Shown piece after piece: positions 51,452 through 60,071 of a stretch of DNA of 64,000 nt. The stretch comes from Polynucleobacter brandtiae. Its GTDB lineage: Bacteria > Pseudomonadota > Gammaproteobacteria > Burkholderiales > Burkholderiaceae. The notes beneath the pieces are model-generated. The model was not told the DNA's origin. It searched no databases and was given only the letters and a program-made list of their open reading frames with translations. Where the stretch lies: positions 1 through 64,000 of the forward strand of contig NZ_PGTX01000002.1 of NCBI RefSeq assembly GCF_002797575.1, in the 5' to 3' direction. The translations under genes and the position numbers were made by a program. Within the stretch, counting starts at the first letter, position 1; the number at the start of each line of letters is the position of its first letter.

Positions 51452-51879
51452 CTATATCCAATCGCTTAGGCAAAATGCCTTCATGGCAAAGACCATTTGT
51501 CCTACTAGGTATGTGGAGTGCCTCGATCACTGGGGTCATGTATCTACTGGGCCATGAATTTCAAATACAAAGCTTACTGCTGGGTTCGCACTCGATATTG
51601 GTATGGCATGGTATTGCTGCAATGATCGCGTCTATTGCTTTGGGCTCAATATTGCCCAATCACCTGAAGGCTGGCTTGAAGTCAAAGCGAAAGCTATTGA
51701 GTGGTATCGGCCAGCTGGCTTTTTTACTGACGCTATTTATTACCGGTGCTTTACTGTATTACGGACCCGAAGGAATGCGTGACCTTGTCATCATGACACA
51801 CTGGTTAGTCGGCATTGTATTTACACTCGTCTTTTTATTACATTCCACCAGAGCTAGAAAGCTCGTATTCAGTTACTAA
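51448..51879 (+). CDS. small four-helix membrane protein with membrane histidines
   Basis: A 143-residue protein with four predicted membrane helices (about 17-35, 47-68, 84-105, 113-132). Histidines H48 and H54 are in or near helix 2, and H118 and H132 lie 14 residues apart on helix 4; such spacing is seen in b-type cytochromes that bind two hemes. I recognise no named family, though the topology resembles DUF4405/cytochrome-b561-like proteins. It overlaps apbE by four bases. A role as the inner-membrane electron donor to the flavin carrier is inferred only from topology and operon. Confidence 0.65.
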   Translation: MTISNRLGKMPSWQRPFVLLGMWSASITGVMYLLGHEFQIQSLLLGSHSILVWHGIAAMIASIALGSILPNHLKAGLKSKRKLLSGIGQLAFLLTLFITGALLYYGPEGMRDLVIMTHWLVGIVFTLVFLLHSTRARKLVFSY

Positions 51880-51895
51880 AAGAGATTTCTTCTAC

Positions 51896-52222
51896 TTAGC
51901 GTTTACAGTACTGCTTGTACAGCAAGGCAATGATGGCAACTACGCCTTGACTCGCTATCGAGTAGTAAATTTGCTTTCCGTCTCTACGCGTCTTCACTAT
52001 TTTATGTTTGCGTAAGACCGTTAATTGCTGCGAGAGGGATGGTTGATGTAAGTTAAGGGCAGCCTCAAGCTCGCCGACACATTTTTCACCTTGACTCATC
52101 TCGCATAAGAGCATCAGTCGATCTCGGTTCGACAAAACTTTCAACAACTGACAAGCTTCGTCTGCTGAGGATTGCATCTTTTTTAACTCTGCTGTAGATA
52201 GCTTGAAATTCATCTTGATCAT
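51896..52222 (-). CDS. bigR: ArsR-family persulfide-type repressor (BigR/SqrR-like)
   Basis: A 108-residue ArsR winged-helix regulator: SSADEACQLLKVLSNRDRLM, LHQPSLSQQLTVLRKHKIVK and TRRDGKQIYYSI. Cysteines C40 (in MLLCEM) and C106 (in YKQYCKR) are at the two positions that form the persulfide/disulphide switch in BigR and SqrR; C24 and C48 are extra. It is encoded five bases after the MBL persulfide dioxygenase, and should repress that gene and the divergent TauE exporter until sulfide or persulfide accumulates. Start ATG 52222 (MIKM) or 52213. Confidence 0.85.
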   Translation of the reverse strand: MIKMNFKLSTAELKKMQSSADEACQLLKVLSNRDRLMLLCEMSQGEKCVGELEAALNLHQPSLSQQLTVLRKHKIVKTRRDGKQIYYSIASQGVVAIIALLYKQYCKR

Positions 52223-52227
52223 CAGAA

Positions 52228-53100
52228 TTACAACGCATTCAGAGGAATTTTGAGATACGAGACCCCATTACTCTCTGGCTCAGGAAAATGTCCGGCCCGC
52301 ATATTAATCTGAATAGAGGGCAAAATTAACGTTGGCATGGTTAATGTGGCATCTCGGATAGTGCGCATCTTGATAAAGTCTGCCTCACTCACGCCATCAT
52401 GAACATGAATATTGTTCGCTCTTTCATATCCAACCGTCGTCATACAGAGTGCTGAACGATGCTCTGGTGGATAGTCGTGACACATATAGAGCTTGGTGTC
52501 ATTGGGGTAGGAAAAGATCTTTTGAATAGATTGAAACAAATGACTCGCATTTCCTCCAGGAAAGTCGCATCGAGCCGTACCTACATCTGGCATAAATAAG
52601 GTGTCGCCAACAAAAATAGCATCACCGATGACATAAGCCATACAAGCGGGGGTGTGACCCGGTACAAATAAAGCACTTAATGAAAGCGCCCCAAAACTAA
52701 GAGATTCTCCGTTTTTGATTAAGGCGTCAAATTGCCCACCATCTGGTTTAAAGCGCTCATCTAAATTGAATACTTCCTTGAAAACCCCTTGCACCCGTGT
52801 GATCTGATCGCCAATAGCGATCTTCCCCCCTAAACGACTTTGCAAATAGGGTGCCGCCGTCAGATGATCGGCATGGGCATGCGTCTCTAAGATCCAGGTA
52901 GTTTGTAATTGATGCGCTTCAATAAAGGCAATCACAGCATCCGCTGATTGGGTACTGGTTCTACCTGACTTCGGGTCATAGTTCAATACTGAATCAATAA
53001 TGACGCAAGGACTACCCGTCTGCTGATAAACAACATAGGTATAGGTCCAAGTCTCTGGATCAAAAAAGTCCTGAATGATGGCCTGTGGGTTTGGCTTCAA
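52228..53100 (-). CDS. MBL-fold persulfide dioxygenase-like protein (Blh/ETHE1-type)
   Basis: A 290-residue metallo-beta-lactamase protein. It has the iron-site motif THAHADHLTAAPYL, VPGHTPACMAYVIGDAIFVG, LFMPDVGTARCDFPGG and the C-terminal HDYPPEHR. The closest family is the BigR-associated Blh proteins and ETHE1 persulfide dioxygenases, which convert glutathione persulfide to sulfite. It lies upstream of bigR in the same transcript and is divergent from the sulfite exporter, which would remove the product. Assignment inferred from motif and context. Confidence 0.82.
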   Translation of the reverse strand: MKPNPQAIIQDFFDPETWTYTYVVYQQTGSPCVIIDSVLNYDPKSGRTSTQSADAVIAFIEAHQLQTTWILETHAHADHLTAAPYLQSRLGGKIAIGDQITRVQGVFKEVFNLDERFKPDGGQFDALIKNGESLSFGALSLSALFVPGHTPACMAYVIGDAIFVGDTLFMPDVGTARCDFPGGNASHLFQSIQKIFSYPNDTKLYMCHDYPPEHRSALCMTTVGYERANNIHVHDGVSEADFIKMRTIRDATLTMPTLILPSIQINMRAGHFPEPESNGVSYLKIPLNAL

Positions 53101-53137
53101 GGTATTCCTTTAAGTGACGATGTGACTGATTGCATTT

Positions 53138-53168
53138 ATTAATATATATATTTATATACTATATTAAT
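53138..53168. promoter_or_regulatory. AT-rich inverted repeat in the divergent BigR promoter
   Basis: ATTAATATA (53138-53146) and TATATTAAT (53160-53168) form a perfect nine-base inverted repeat with a 13-base AT spacer, in the 96-base gap between the persulfide dioxygenase and the exporter. BigR is known to bind AT-rich palindromes that overlap the -10 box, so this is the probable operator. Confidence 0.6.
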
Positions 53169-53196
53169 CTACTACATTAATCTACAATAATTATCA

Positions 53197-54039
53197 ATGG
53201 ACTACACAACCCTCATCATTCCAGCCTTAGGCATCATTGTCGGTATTTTGATGGGGCTTACTGGAGCGGGAGGTGGCATATTGTCAGTGCCCCTATTGGT
53301 ATTTTTTGCACACCTTACTATCGCTCAAGCAGCTCCTATTGGGCTTTGTGCTGTAGCACTAGCCTCAAGCGTCGGCGCCATACTGGGTCTGAAAAATAAC
53401 ACATTGCGCTACAGAGCCGCTGGCTTTATGGCACTCTTCGGCTTAGCGCTCTCTCCATTAGGCCTATGGATTGCCCCACAAATTCCGAATACACCATTGC
53501 AGATTCTCTTTGCGCTTATTTTGTTGTTAGTCGCCGTGCGCCTATTGTTAGAAGCCTCTAGAGAAATCCGAAAAATTCCGGAGAAGCTGCGGGTGGCTCC
53601 ACCCTGTCTAATGAACGCAGCGATTGGCAAACTCACTTGGACACTGCCTTGCGCAAGAGCCCTACTTTTAGCAGGCAGCCTAGCGGGCTTCTTGTCGGGA
53701 TTACTGGGGGTTGGTGGTGGCTTTATTATCGTTCCTGCACTTAAGCGCTATACCGACTTACCCATCAAATCAATCGTGGCAACCTCCCTTGGGGTATTAG
53801 CCATCATTACCGGTGGTGGTGCGATCTTCGCTGGTTTTACGGGAGCTCTGAATATTGAGCTTGCAGCGCCTTTTGCGATAGCAGCCTTGGGTGGTCTTTT
53901 ATTTGGGCAACTACTAAGCTACAGAATGCGTGGCTCCCATATTCAGTTGATCTTTGCACTGCTGACACTGACCGTTGCCCTAGGTCTTCTCATCAAGGCT
54001 GCGTTAGCCTTAAACCTCTCGATCTCATTTATTGCTTAG
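53197..54039 (+). CDS. TauE/SafE family sulfite exporter
   Basis: A 280-residue permease with about eight helices and two TauE repeats: LGIIVGILMGLTGAGGGILS and SLAGFLSGLLGVGGGFIIVP. The paired GxxxGxxG(A/V)GGG motifs are the family signature. In the BigR regulon this type of exporter removes sulfite produced by the persulfide dioxygenase. It is transcribed divergently from that gene and ends in a terminator. Confidence 0.9.
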   Translation: MDYTTLIIPALGIIVGILMGLTGAGGGILSVPLLVFFAHLTIAQAAPIGLCAVALASSVGAILGLKNNTLRYRAAGFMALFGLALSPLGLWIAPQIPNTPLQILFALILLLVAVRLLLEASREIRKIPEKLRVAPPCLMNAAIGKLTWTLPCARALLLAGSLAGFLSGLLGVGGGFIIVPALKRYTDLPIKSIVATSLGVLAIITGGGAIFAGFTGALNIELAAPFAIAALGGLLFGQLLSYRMRGSHIQLIFALLTLTVALGLLIKAALALNLSISFIA

Positions 54040-54063
54040 GTCTTTGATCTAACGGCAGATATT

Positions 54064-54090
54064 AAAAAAGCCCTCACAGAGGGCTTTTCA
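54064..54090. terminator. bidirectional terminator between tauE and livF
   Basis: AAAAAAGCCCTC, loop ACA, GAGGGCTTTT: a six-base-pair GC core extended by A-T pairs, shared by convergent genes. Confidence 0.85.
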
Positions 54091-54122
54091 AAACAGCGAA
54101 ACTCAAATAAAACCGCAGTAAA

Positions 54123-54851
54123 TTAATGGCCGCCAGAACCGCCTAAGTAAGCGGCTTTAACTGCTGGATCGTCTTTGAGCTTATCGGCAGGTCCGTGAGT
54201 AGCTATCTTGCCGTTCTCAAGTACATAGCCATAGTCAGCCACATTCAGTGCAGCGGCTGCAAACTGCTCAACCAGTAACATCGTAACCCCTTGAGATTTC
54301 AGATTAGAAATGATCTTGAAGACTTCCTCAACCAAGATTGGTGCTAGGCCCATTGACGGCTCATCCAAGAGAATAATCTCTGGATTTAACATCACAGCGC
54401 GCGCCATCGCTAACATCTGCTGCTCACCACCCGATAGGGTTCCGGCTAGCTGATTACGACGCTCTTTTAGACGGGGGAACATTTCTAGAGCGCGCTCTAA
54501 ATCATTCTTAATATCACCCTTTGGACGGCTGCCTGTAAAACGGGGGAAGGCTCCAAGCAAAAGATTGTCATTAACTGACATCGTCGTAAAGACACGACGA
54601 CCTTCTGGACTATGAGCCAAGCCAAGGCGGGCGATTTTGTGAGAGTCATAACCATCAATCTTCTCGCCACTCAAGGTCACTTCACCACCAGTGGGTTTAA
54701 TCATGCCCGTAATAGCCCGCATCGTCGTTGTCTTACCTGCGCCGTTCGAGCCAATCAAAGTAATGACTTGTCCTTTAGGAACATCAATGTTGATGCCATG
54801 CAGTACTTTGACTTTGCCGTAGCCTGCTTCAAGATTCTTTATAGATAACAT
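54123..54851 (-). CDS. livF: branched-chain amino acid ABC transporter ATPase LivF
   Basis: A 242-residue ABC ATPase: Walker A GSNGAGKTT, signature LSGGEQQMLAMARAVM, Walker B IILLDEPSMGLAP and the LivF-type MLLVEQ His/Gln-loop region. It energises import of branched-chain or related amino acids with the LivM-LivG fusion and LivH. It is the last gene of the system, 31 bases after the fusion gene. Confidence 0.93.
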   Translation of the reverse strand: MLSIKNLEAGYGKVKVLHGINIDVPKGQVITLIGSNGAGKTTTMRAITGMIKPTGGEVTLSGEKIDGYDSHKIARLGLAHSPEGRRVFTTMSVNDNLLLGAFPRFTGSRPKGDIKNDLERALEMFPRLKERRNQLAGTLSGGEQQMLAMARAVMLNPEIILLDEPSMGLAPILVEEVFKIISNLKSQGVTMLLVEQFAAAALNVADYGYVLENGKIATHGPADKLKDDPAVKAAYLGGSGGH

Positions 54852-54882
54852 GGTTTTTACCGTTTATATAGGGTTCGAGTGA

Positions 54883-56811
54883 TTAAGTGCCCAAGTAGGC
54901 TTTAATCACCTTCTCGTCTGCTTGAACTTCAGCGGGTTTACCTTCTGCAATTTTCTGACCGAAGTCCAATACAGAAACGGTATCGCACACTGACATGACC
55001 ACGTCCATGTGATGCTCAATCAAGATGAAGGTAATACCACTGTCACGGATCTTGCGAATGATACGCAGGAGCTCTTTAATGTCAGGAGCAGTCAAACCAG
55101 CAGCGGGCTCATCTAATAAGAGTAGTTGTGGATCTAATGCCAAGGCACGGGCAATCTCCAGTAAGCGTTGCTTACCGTAAGGCAAGTTGCGAGCCTCTTC
55201 ATTTGCCAGATCTTCTAGGCCGACAAACTTCAAGAGCGCCATTGCACGGGCATGGGCTTCCTGATCCTCTTTTCTGTAGCGCACAAGGTTGAGGGCTACA
55301 TCAACGATATTGGACTTAAATGTGTGATGCAAGCCAACTAAAATATTTTGGATTGCGGTCATTTCACCAAAGAGTTGCACGTTCTGGAAAGTACGGGCAA
55401 TGCCGGATATGGCGATATCAGAAGAAGTCTTACCAACAACGCTCTCACCCGCATACAAAACATTACCAGCGGTAGGAATGTAAATACCGGTTAGCACGTT
55501 CATCATCGTGCTCTTGCCGGAGCCGTTAGGCCCGATCAAGCCATGAATAGTGCCACGCTTCACGCTCAGATCAACGTTGTTTAATGCCTTGAGACCGCCG
55601 AACTGCATCAAGATTGAATCCACTTTGAGCAGCTCTTCCCCACTACCTTTATTGGCTACATCACTAATAAAGCTGACGGAGTCATCGACCTTTCCAGCAT
55701 CTTCACCGCGCGTTACCTTAGTTTTACCAACCATGGACTGATAGAAGCTCTTCGCAAAACCTACGATACCGTTTTGCAAGTAGTACACCACCAGCAAGAT
55801 CATGAAGCCAAAGATACTCAAGCGCCAGTCAGAAATACTATTGAGCCAAAATGAGAATGCAGCCAAACCTACGACACCAGCAACCGGAACTGATACCCGT
55901 TTAATAGTAGTTACCTTTTTGGACAAGGCCATTGCCGCGCCCACTACCACCACGATGGCAATGATGGATGCAACGATACGGAACAAGTTGATGTCATCGA
56001 GCAGTTTTGGCAAGAGCACAATAATGGCCGCACCAATCACCGCACCTAAGCGGGACTTACGTCCACCCATAATGATGCCCAGCAGGAATAGCACTGCAAG
56101 TTCGTTGTTGTAAGTGTTTGGTGAAATGTATTGCTCTGAATAGGCATACAAGCAACCTGCCAAACCAGCAAATCCCGCACTAATTACAAATGCAATTACC
56201 TTAAAGCGATATACCGACACGCCCATGCAGTCACATGCAATCGGACTGTCACGCAAGGCCTCAAAAGCACGACCAATTTGTGACTTAACAAGACGATCCA
56301 CCACAATCATGGCAATAATCAAAATCGCAGAAACTAACCAGAAAAATTCTGCCTTAGTCATTGGCACACCCATTAACTCTGGCTTTGGAATCTTGATGCC
56401 TAATGGGCCTTCAGTTAACCAAGTCATTTCATTAATCAAGATCTGCGCGATGGTTCCAAAGGCTAATGTCACCATAGCCAAATAAGGGCCAATCACCTTG
56501 AGTGCCGGTAGCGCAAGAATGCCACCAAAAATCGCCGTTACGATAATGGATGCTGGAATCGTTGCCCAAATAGGTAAACCCAAATGAAAGTACAAGACAC
56601 CTGCCGTATAAGAGCCAATTCCGAATAAGGCAGCATGCCCTAAAGACACCTGCCCAACGTAACCAACAACAATATCTAAACCATATAACAAGATGGTGTA
56701 AATCAGAATGGTTTCAACTAGGTGAATGTAATACGGGTTATGAATAAAGAGGGGTAAGCAGACTAGCCCGACGATAGCAATAAATAAGGGGATTAGAGAC
56801 TTCAATTTCAT
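54883..56811 (-). CDS. fused branched-chain amino acid permease and ATPase (LivM-LivG)
   Basis: A 642-residue fusion. Residues about 1-320 form the LivM permease (HNPYYIHLVETILIYTILLY and the family loop EALRDSPIACDCMGVS). After a membrane and linker segment (about 320-390), the LivG ATPase begins: Walker A GPNGSGKST, signature LPYGKQRLLEIARAL, Walker B LLLLDEPAAGL and LIEHHMDVVMSVCD. The two functions are usually separate genes but fusions are common in Burkholderiales. Its ATG lies two bases past the LivH stop. Confidence 0.92.
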   Translation of the reverse strand: MKLKSLIPLFIAIVGLVCLPLFIHNPYYIHLVETILIYTILLYGLDIVVGYVGQVSLGHAALFGIGSYTAGVLYFHLGLPIWATIPASIIVTAIFGGILALPALKVIGPYLAMVTLAFGTIAQILINEMTWLTEGPLGIKIPKPELMGVPMTKAEFFWLVSAILIIAMIVVDRLVKSQIGRAFEALRDSPIACDCMGVSVYRFKVIAFVISAGFAGLAGCLYAYSEQYISPNTYNNELAVLFLLGIIMGGRKSRLGAVIGAAIIVLLPKLLDDINLFRIVASIIAIVVVVGAAMALSKKVTTIKRVSVPVAGVVGLAAFSFWLNSISDWRLSIFGFMILLVVYYLQNGIVGFAKSFYQSMVGKTKVTRGEDAGKVDDSVSFISDVANKGSGEELLKVDSILMQFGGLKALNNVDLSVKRGTIHGLIGPNGSGKSTMMNVLTGIYIPTAGNVLYAGESVVGKTSSDIAISGIARTFQNVQLFGEMTAIQNILVGLHHTFKSNIVDVALNLVRYRKEDQEAHARAMALLKFVGLEDLANEEARNLPYGKQRLLEIARALALDPQLLLLDEPAAGLTAPDIKELLRIIRKIRDSGITFILIEHHMDVVMSVCDTVSVLDFGQKIAEGKPAEVQADEKVIKAYLGT

Positions 56812-56813
56812 TA

Positions 56814-57692
56814 TTAAACTTTCTTGATCGCAGATTTACCAAATAGACCTGAAGGCTTGTACATCAATACAAGCAAGAGCAAGATCAAACCTGGAACATC
56901 TTTATAGCCGGTGGAGATATAGAAACCCGTTGCTGTTTCCACAATCCCCAGAATCAATCCGCCGACGATGATTCCCATACCGCTCGATAGGCCACCGATA
57001 ATGGCAACCGCGAAAGCCTTGAGGCCTAAGGCGCCGCCCATCGCTGCGCCAGTCAATGTTAATGGTGCAATCAACACACCTGCGAATGCCGCTGTCAGAG
57101 ATGACAAGGCATAAGAGAAGGTAATCACTAGACTGGTATTAATACCCATCAAGCCTGCAGCATCGCGGTCATTTGCCGTCGCTACTACTGCTTTACCGTA
57201 AATAGTTTTGCGGTTAAAAAATTCAACCAATAACATCATCACCAAAGCACCTACGACAACTAAGATTTCCATTGGCAAAATATTGGCGCCTAAAAACTCC
57301 ATAGGTTCCATTGGCAAAGGGGATGGGAATGGCAATGCATCACGACCCCAAATGTTCTCTGCAAAATTCTTGAAAATAATACCAAGAGCAATGGTGGACA
57401 TAATCCAACCAAACTCAGATTTAATTTTGATAGCTGGACGCACACCAATTAATTCAACAAAACCACCTTGCACCATGCCGAATAAGCAGACTACAGGCAA
57501 CATGACCCAGTAGTTCATGCCAAAGGTTTCAACGCAAGTCAGTCCAACTAAAGCACCTAGCATCAGCGCCTCACCTTGACCGAAGTTCAGGGTACCTGAA
57601 GTAGCAAAGGTAAGCTGGAAACCGAAAGCGATTACCGCGTAGATCATCCCTACTGCGATACCGCTAGAGAGGATTTGAGCAAACATGTCCAT
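56814..57692 (-). CDS. livH: branched-chain amino acid ABC permease LivH
   Basis: A 292-residue permease with about eight helices: SGIAVGMIYAVIAFGFQLTF, the LivH hallmark SGTLNFGQGEALMLGA, FNRKTIYGKAVVATANDRDA and GGLSSGMGIIVGG. It forms the membrane channel with LivM. It is separated from livK upstream by 141 bases that include a strong hairpin. Confidence 0.92.
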   Translation of the reverse strand: MDMFAQILSSGIAVGMIYAVIAFGFQLTFATSGTLNFGQGEALMLGALVGLTCVETFGMNYWVMLPVVCLFGMVQGGFVELIGVRPAIKIKSEFGWIMSTIALGIIFKNFAENIWGRDALPFPSPLPMEPMEFLGANILPMEILVVVGALVMMLLVEFFNRKTIYGKAVVATANDRDAAGLMGINTSLVITFSYALSSLTAAFAGVLIAPLTLTGAAMGGALGLKAFAVAIIGGLSSGMGIIVGGLILGIVETATGFYISTGYKDVPGLILLLLVLMYKPSGLFGKSAIKKV

Positions 57693-57750
57693 ATGATTGA
57701 CCTAAAAAAATACTTAAAACTGTTTTATTGAAGAATTCAACATTGTAAGC

Positions 57751-57777
57751 AAAACGCCGCTTTATAGGCGGCGTTTT
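57751..57777 (-). terminator. intra-operon attenuating hairpin between livK and livH
   Basis: AAAACGCCGC, loop TTTATAG, GCGGCGTTTT: a perfect ten-base-pair stem with a short T run on the minus strand. It probably terminates most transcripts after livK, leaving lower expression of the membrane genes. Confidence 0.75.
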
Positions 57778-57833
57778 GATAGATCTTCAGCTAAATATAA
57801 ACTTATAGGGTAAACCCCCATAAGTTACGCTGA

Positions 57834-59018
57834 TTACTTCTTTTTAGCTGTAGCGTCTTCTGCGTTTAAGAACTCAACGCGTCCATTTTCAACGACACCC
57901 ATCACCACGTCTTTTGCCTTGATCGCTTCGTGATCTGTTGCACTAAATGGTTTGTTGTAAGTCATCACAACGCCATCTACTGGAGTCTTTAGATCTTGCA
58001 ATGCTGCCAAGATCTTTGGTCCCTCAGTACTGTTTGCTTGCTTGATGGCAGCGGCTAACAAGTACACAGAGTCGTAACCTTGGGCTGCGGATACTGGAGA
58101 GGCGATGATGCCGTTCTTTGGCTTGAACTCTTTGAGGTAAGTATCGACAAACACCTTACGCTTAGGCGTTGTTGCAGGTGACTGAATAAACGTTTCTGGC
58201 ATAGTTGCGCCGTTACCGTTCTTACCAGCAGTATCAATAAAGCTGGCCATAGACAACGTCCAACTACCAATCATTGGCTTCTTCCAGCCTAATTTAGCCA
58301 TACCATTTGCAATTTGTGCCAACTCAGGCCCAATTGCGTATGTCAAAACTACGTCAGCACCGGCGTTTTTGGCTTTGAGTAACTGGGAAGTCATATCCAC
58401 GTCACCTAAGTTGAATTTTTCCGTTGCTACTGGAGTAACGCCATAAGTCTTCAATGCTTTTTCTAAGTCTTCACGGCCTAACTGACCGTAGTTTGTAGAG
58501 TCAGCCAAAATCGCAACGCGCTTCAAGCCACGCTTTTCGACCGCTTCTTTAGCAATCATCGGAGCCTGAATGACGTCTGGGGCAGCGTTACGGAAAACAT
58601 AGTTTTCAGGTGCATTAGGAAACTGTTTAGTAATCAAAGTTCCTGTAGCAACGTTGTTCATGACAGGAATCTTGGCTTCTTGATAGAAACGCTGGGAAGC
58701 CAAGGCAACACCAGTATTGATATAACCTAAGGTTGCCACTACTTTCTCGTTATTGATCAGCTCTTGAGCAATTTGCACACCGCGCTCATTTTTTGCCTCA
58801 TCATCGCGCTCAACGAGAACGATCTTGTTACCGTTAACGCCGCCAGCAGCATTGATCTCTTTAGCAGCTAAACGCACACCGTCACGCATACTCACGCCCA
58901 TGGAAGCTGAGCCGCCGGTAAAGGGTCCTGCAACACCAAATTTAATATCCGCTGCGTAAGCACCGGTTGAAAGCATTGCAATAGCAGCTACTGCAAAGAT
59001 GTGATGACGAATATTCAT
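57834..59018 (-). CDS. livK: periplasmic amino-acid binding protein LivK-type
   Basis: A 394-residue periplasmic binding protein with signal peptide (HIFAVAAIAMLSTGAYA) and the receptor-ligand fold: DIKFGVAGPFTGGSASMGVS, AAGGVNGNKIVLVERDDEAK, VAILADSTNYGQLGRED and YDSVYLLAAAIKQA. It captures the substrate for the LivH/M-G/F system. The binding range may extend beyond branched-chain amino acids. It is 141 bases ahead of livH with a hairpin between. Confidence 0.88.
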   Translation of the reverse strand: MNIRHHIFAVAAIAMLSTGAYAADIKFGVAGPFTGGSASMGVSMRDGVRLAAKEINAAGGVNGNKIVLVERDDEAKNERGVQIAQELINNEKVVATLGYINTGVALASQRFYQEAKIPVMNNVATGTLITKQFPNAPENYVFRNAAPDVIQAPMIAKEAVEKRGLKRVAILADSTNYGQLGREDLEKALKTYGVTPVATEKFNLGDVDMTSQLLKAKNAGADVVLTYAIGPELAQIANGMAKLGWKKPMIGSWTLSMASFIDTAGKNGNGATMPETFIQSPATTPKRKVFVDTYLKEFKPKNGIIASPVSAAQGYDSVYLLAAAIKQANSTEGPKILAALQDLKTPVDGVVMTYNKPFSATDHEAIKAKDVVMGVVENGRVEFLNAEDATAKKK

Positions 59019-59162
59019 AAAGTCTCCATGACTGAAAAGGGCTAATTAATTAAGTACTAATTTTATGTACAACTTCTATCCAACGATTATCTTAACGTTA
59101 ATTCAAAGGCAAAAATAGTCTTTTGAATTAGGGTTTTACACTAGTACCTCAAGATAAAGTGC

Positions 59163-60071
59163 TCAAGGGTGCCTGCGAAACTGAGCCTCAAGTGCGGGCC
59201 AAAAGAGGTTAACAATCAAGCCAGCAATGACCAATCCAGCGGCCATCAGCTTCCAGCCTGGCAAAGCCTCGCCCAAGAAAAAAGCGGATGCCCCCATTCC
59301 AAAAATGGGTACCAGTAGGGGAGCGGGTGCGACTAAGGCTGCGGGATGCTTTGAAAGAAGCCAGCCCCAGGCCGCATAACCAAACAGTGTGTTTCCCCAG
59401 GATTGCCATAAGACTCCGATCCAAGCCCCCCAAGATGCTGCCAAAGTGACTTCCCATAAATGCTCGGCTCCACCCTCGAACATCAGTGCTATTAACACTA
59501 AGGGAGGAATGGAAAAGGCGCTAGCCCAGACCACGTAGGCCAACATATTAATAGAGCCCGCTCGGCGACTCACAGTATTGGCAATGCCCCAGGAGAGGCC
59601 CGCAAAGACGACTAAGGCCAAGCCCAGGAAGGTGGTGGTGGCATCGGTATGCATGGCAATGATGACCAAACCGATAAATGACACGCCCACTGCAACTGCT
59701 TGGTAACGTTTCAAGCCTTCTTTAGCGAAAAACATGGCAAAACCAATGGTAAAAAATACTTGGGTTTGAATGACTAAAGATGCCAAACCAGGCGAAATGT
59801 CATTGTGAATGGCGTAATACATCACCCCAAACTGCCCCACCCCAGTCGCTAAGCCATAAATACCTAAGTTAGCCCATGACACCTTTGGCTTTGGCAGAAA
59901 AAATACCAGGGGCAGTAAGGCAAATAAATATCGTAATGCAGCAAAATAAAATGGCGGAAACGCAGCAAGGCAATTTTTAATCACAACAAAATTAGTACCC
60001 CAAACCGCCACAATTGCTAAAGCAAGTAGCAGATGGCTTGCTGGTAGTTGTTGACGTGCCGAATTATTCAC
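59163..60071 (-). CDS. EamA/DMT-family transporter
   Basis: A 302-residue ten-helix permease with two EamA repeats: LALAIVAVWGTNFVVIKNCL (start of repeat 1) and LGLALVVFAGLSWGIANTVS (start of repeat 2). RhaT/YdcZ-like amino-acid or metabolite exporters have this plan. The start is GTG 60071, overlapping the GMC oxidoreductase stop by eight bases. Substrate unknown. Confidence 0.85.
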   Translation of the reverse strand: MNNSARQQLPASHLLLALAIVAVWGTNFVVIKNCLAAFPPFYFAALRYLFALLPLVFFLPKPKVSWANLGIYGLATGVGQFGVMYYAIHNDISPGLASLVIQTQVFFTIGFAMFFAKEGLKRYQAVAVGVSFIGLVIIAMHTDATTTFLGLALVVFAGLSWGIANTVSRRAGSINMLAYVVWASAFSIPPLVLIALMFEGGAEHLWEVTLAASWGAWIGVLWQSWGNTLFGYAAWGWLLSKHPAALVAPAPLLVPIFGMGASAFFLGEALPGWKLMAAGLVIAGLIVNLFWPALEAQFRRHP

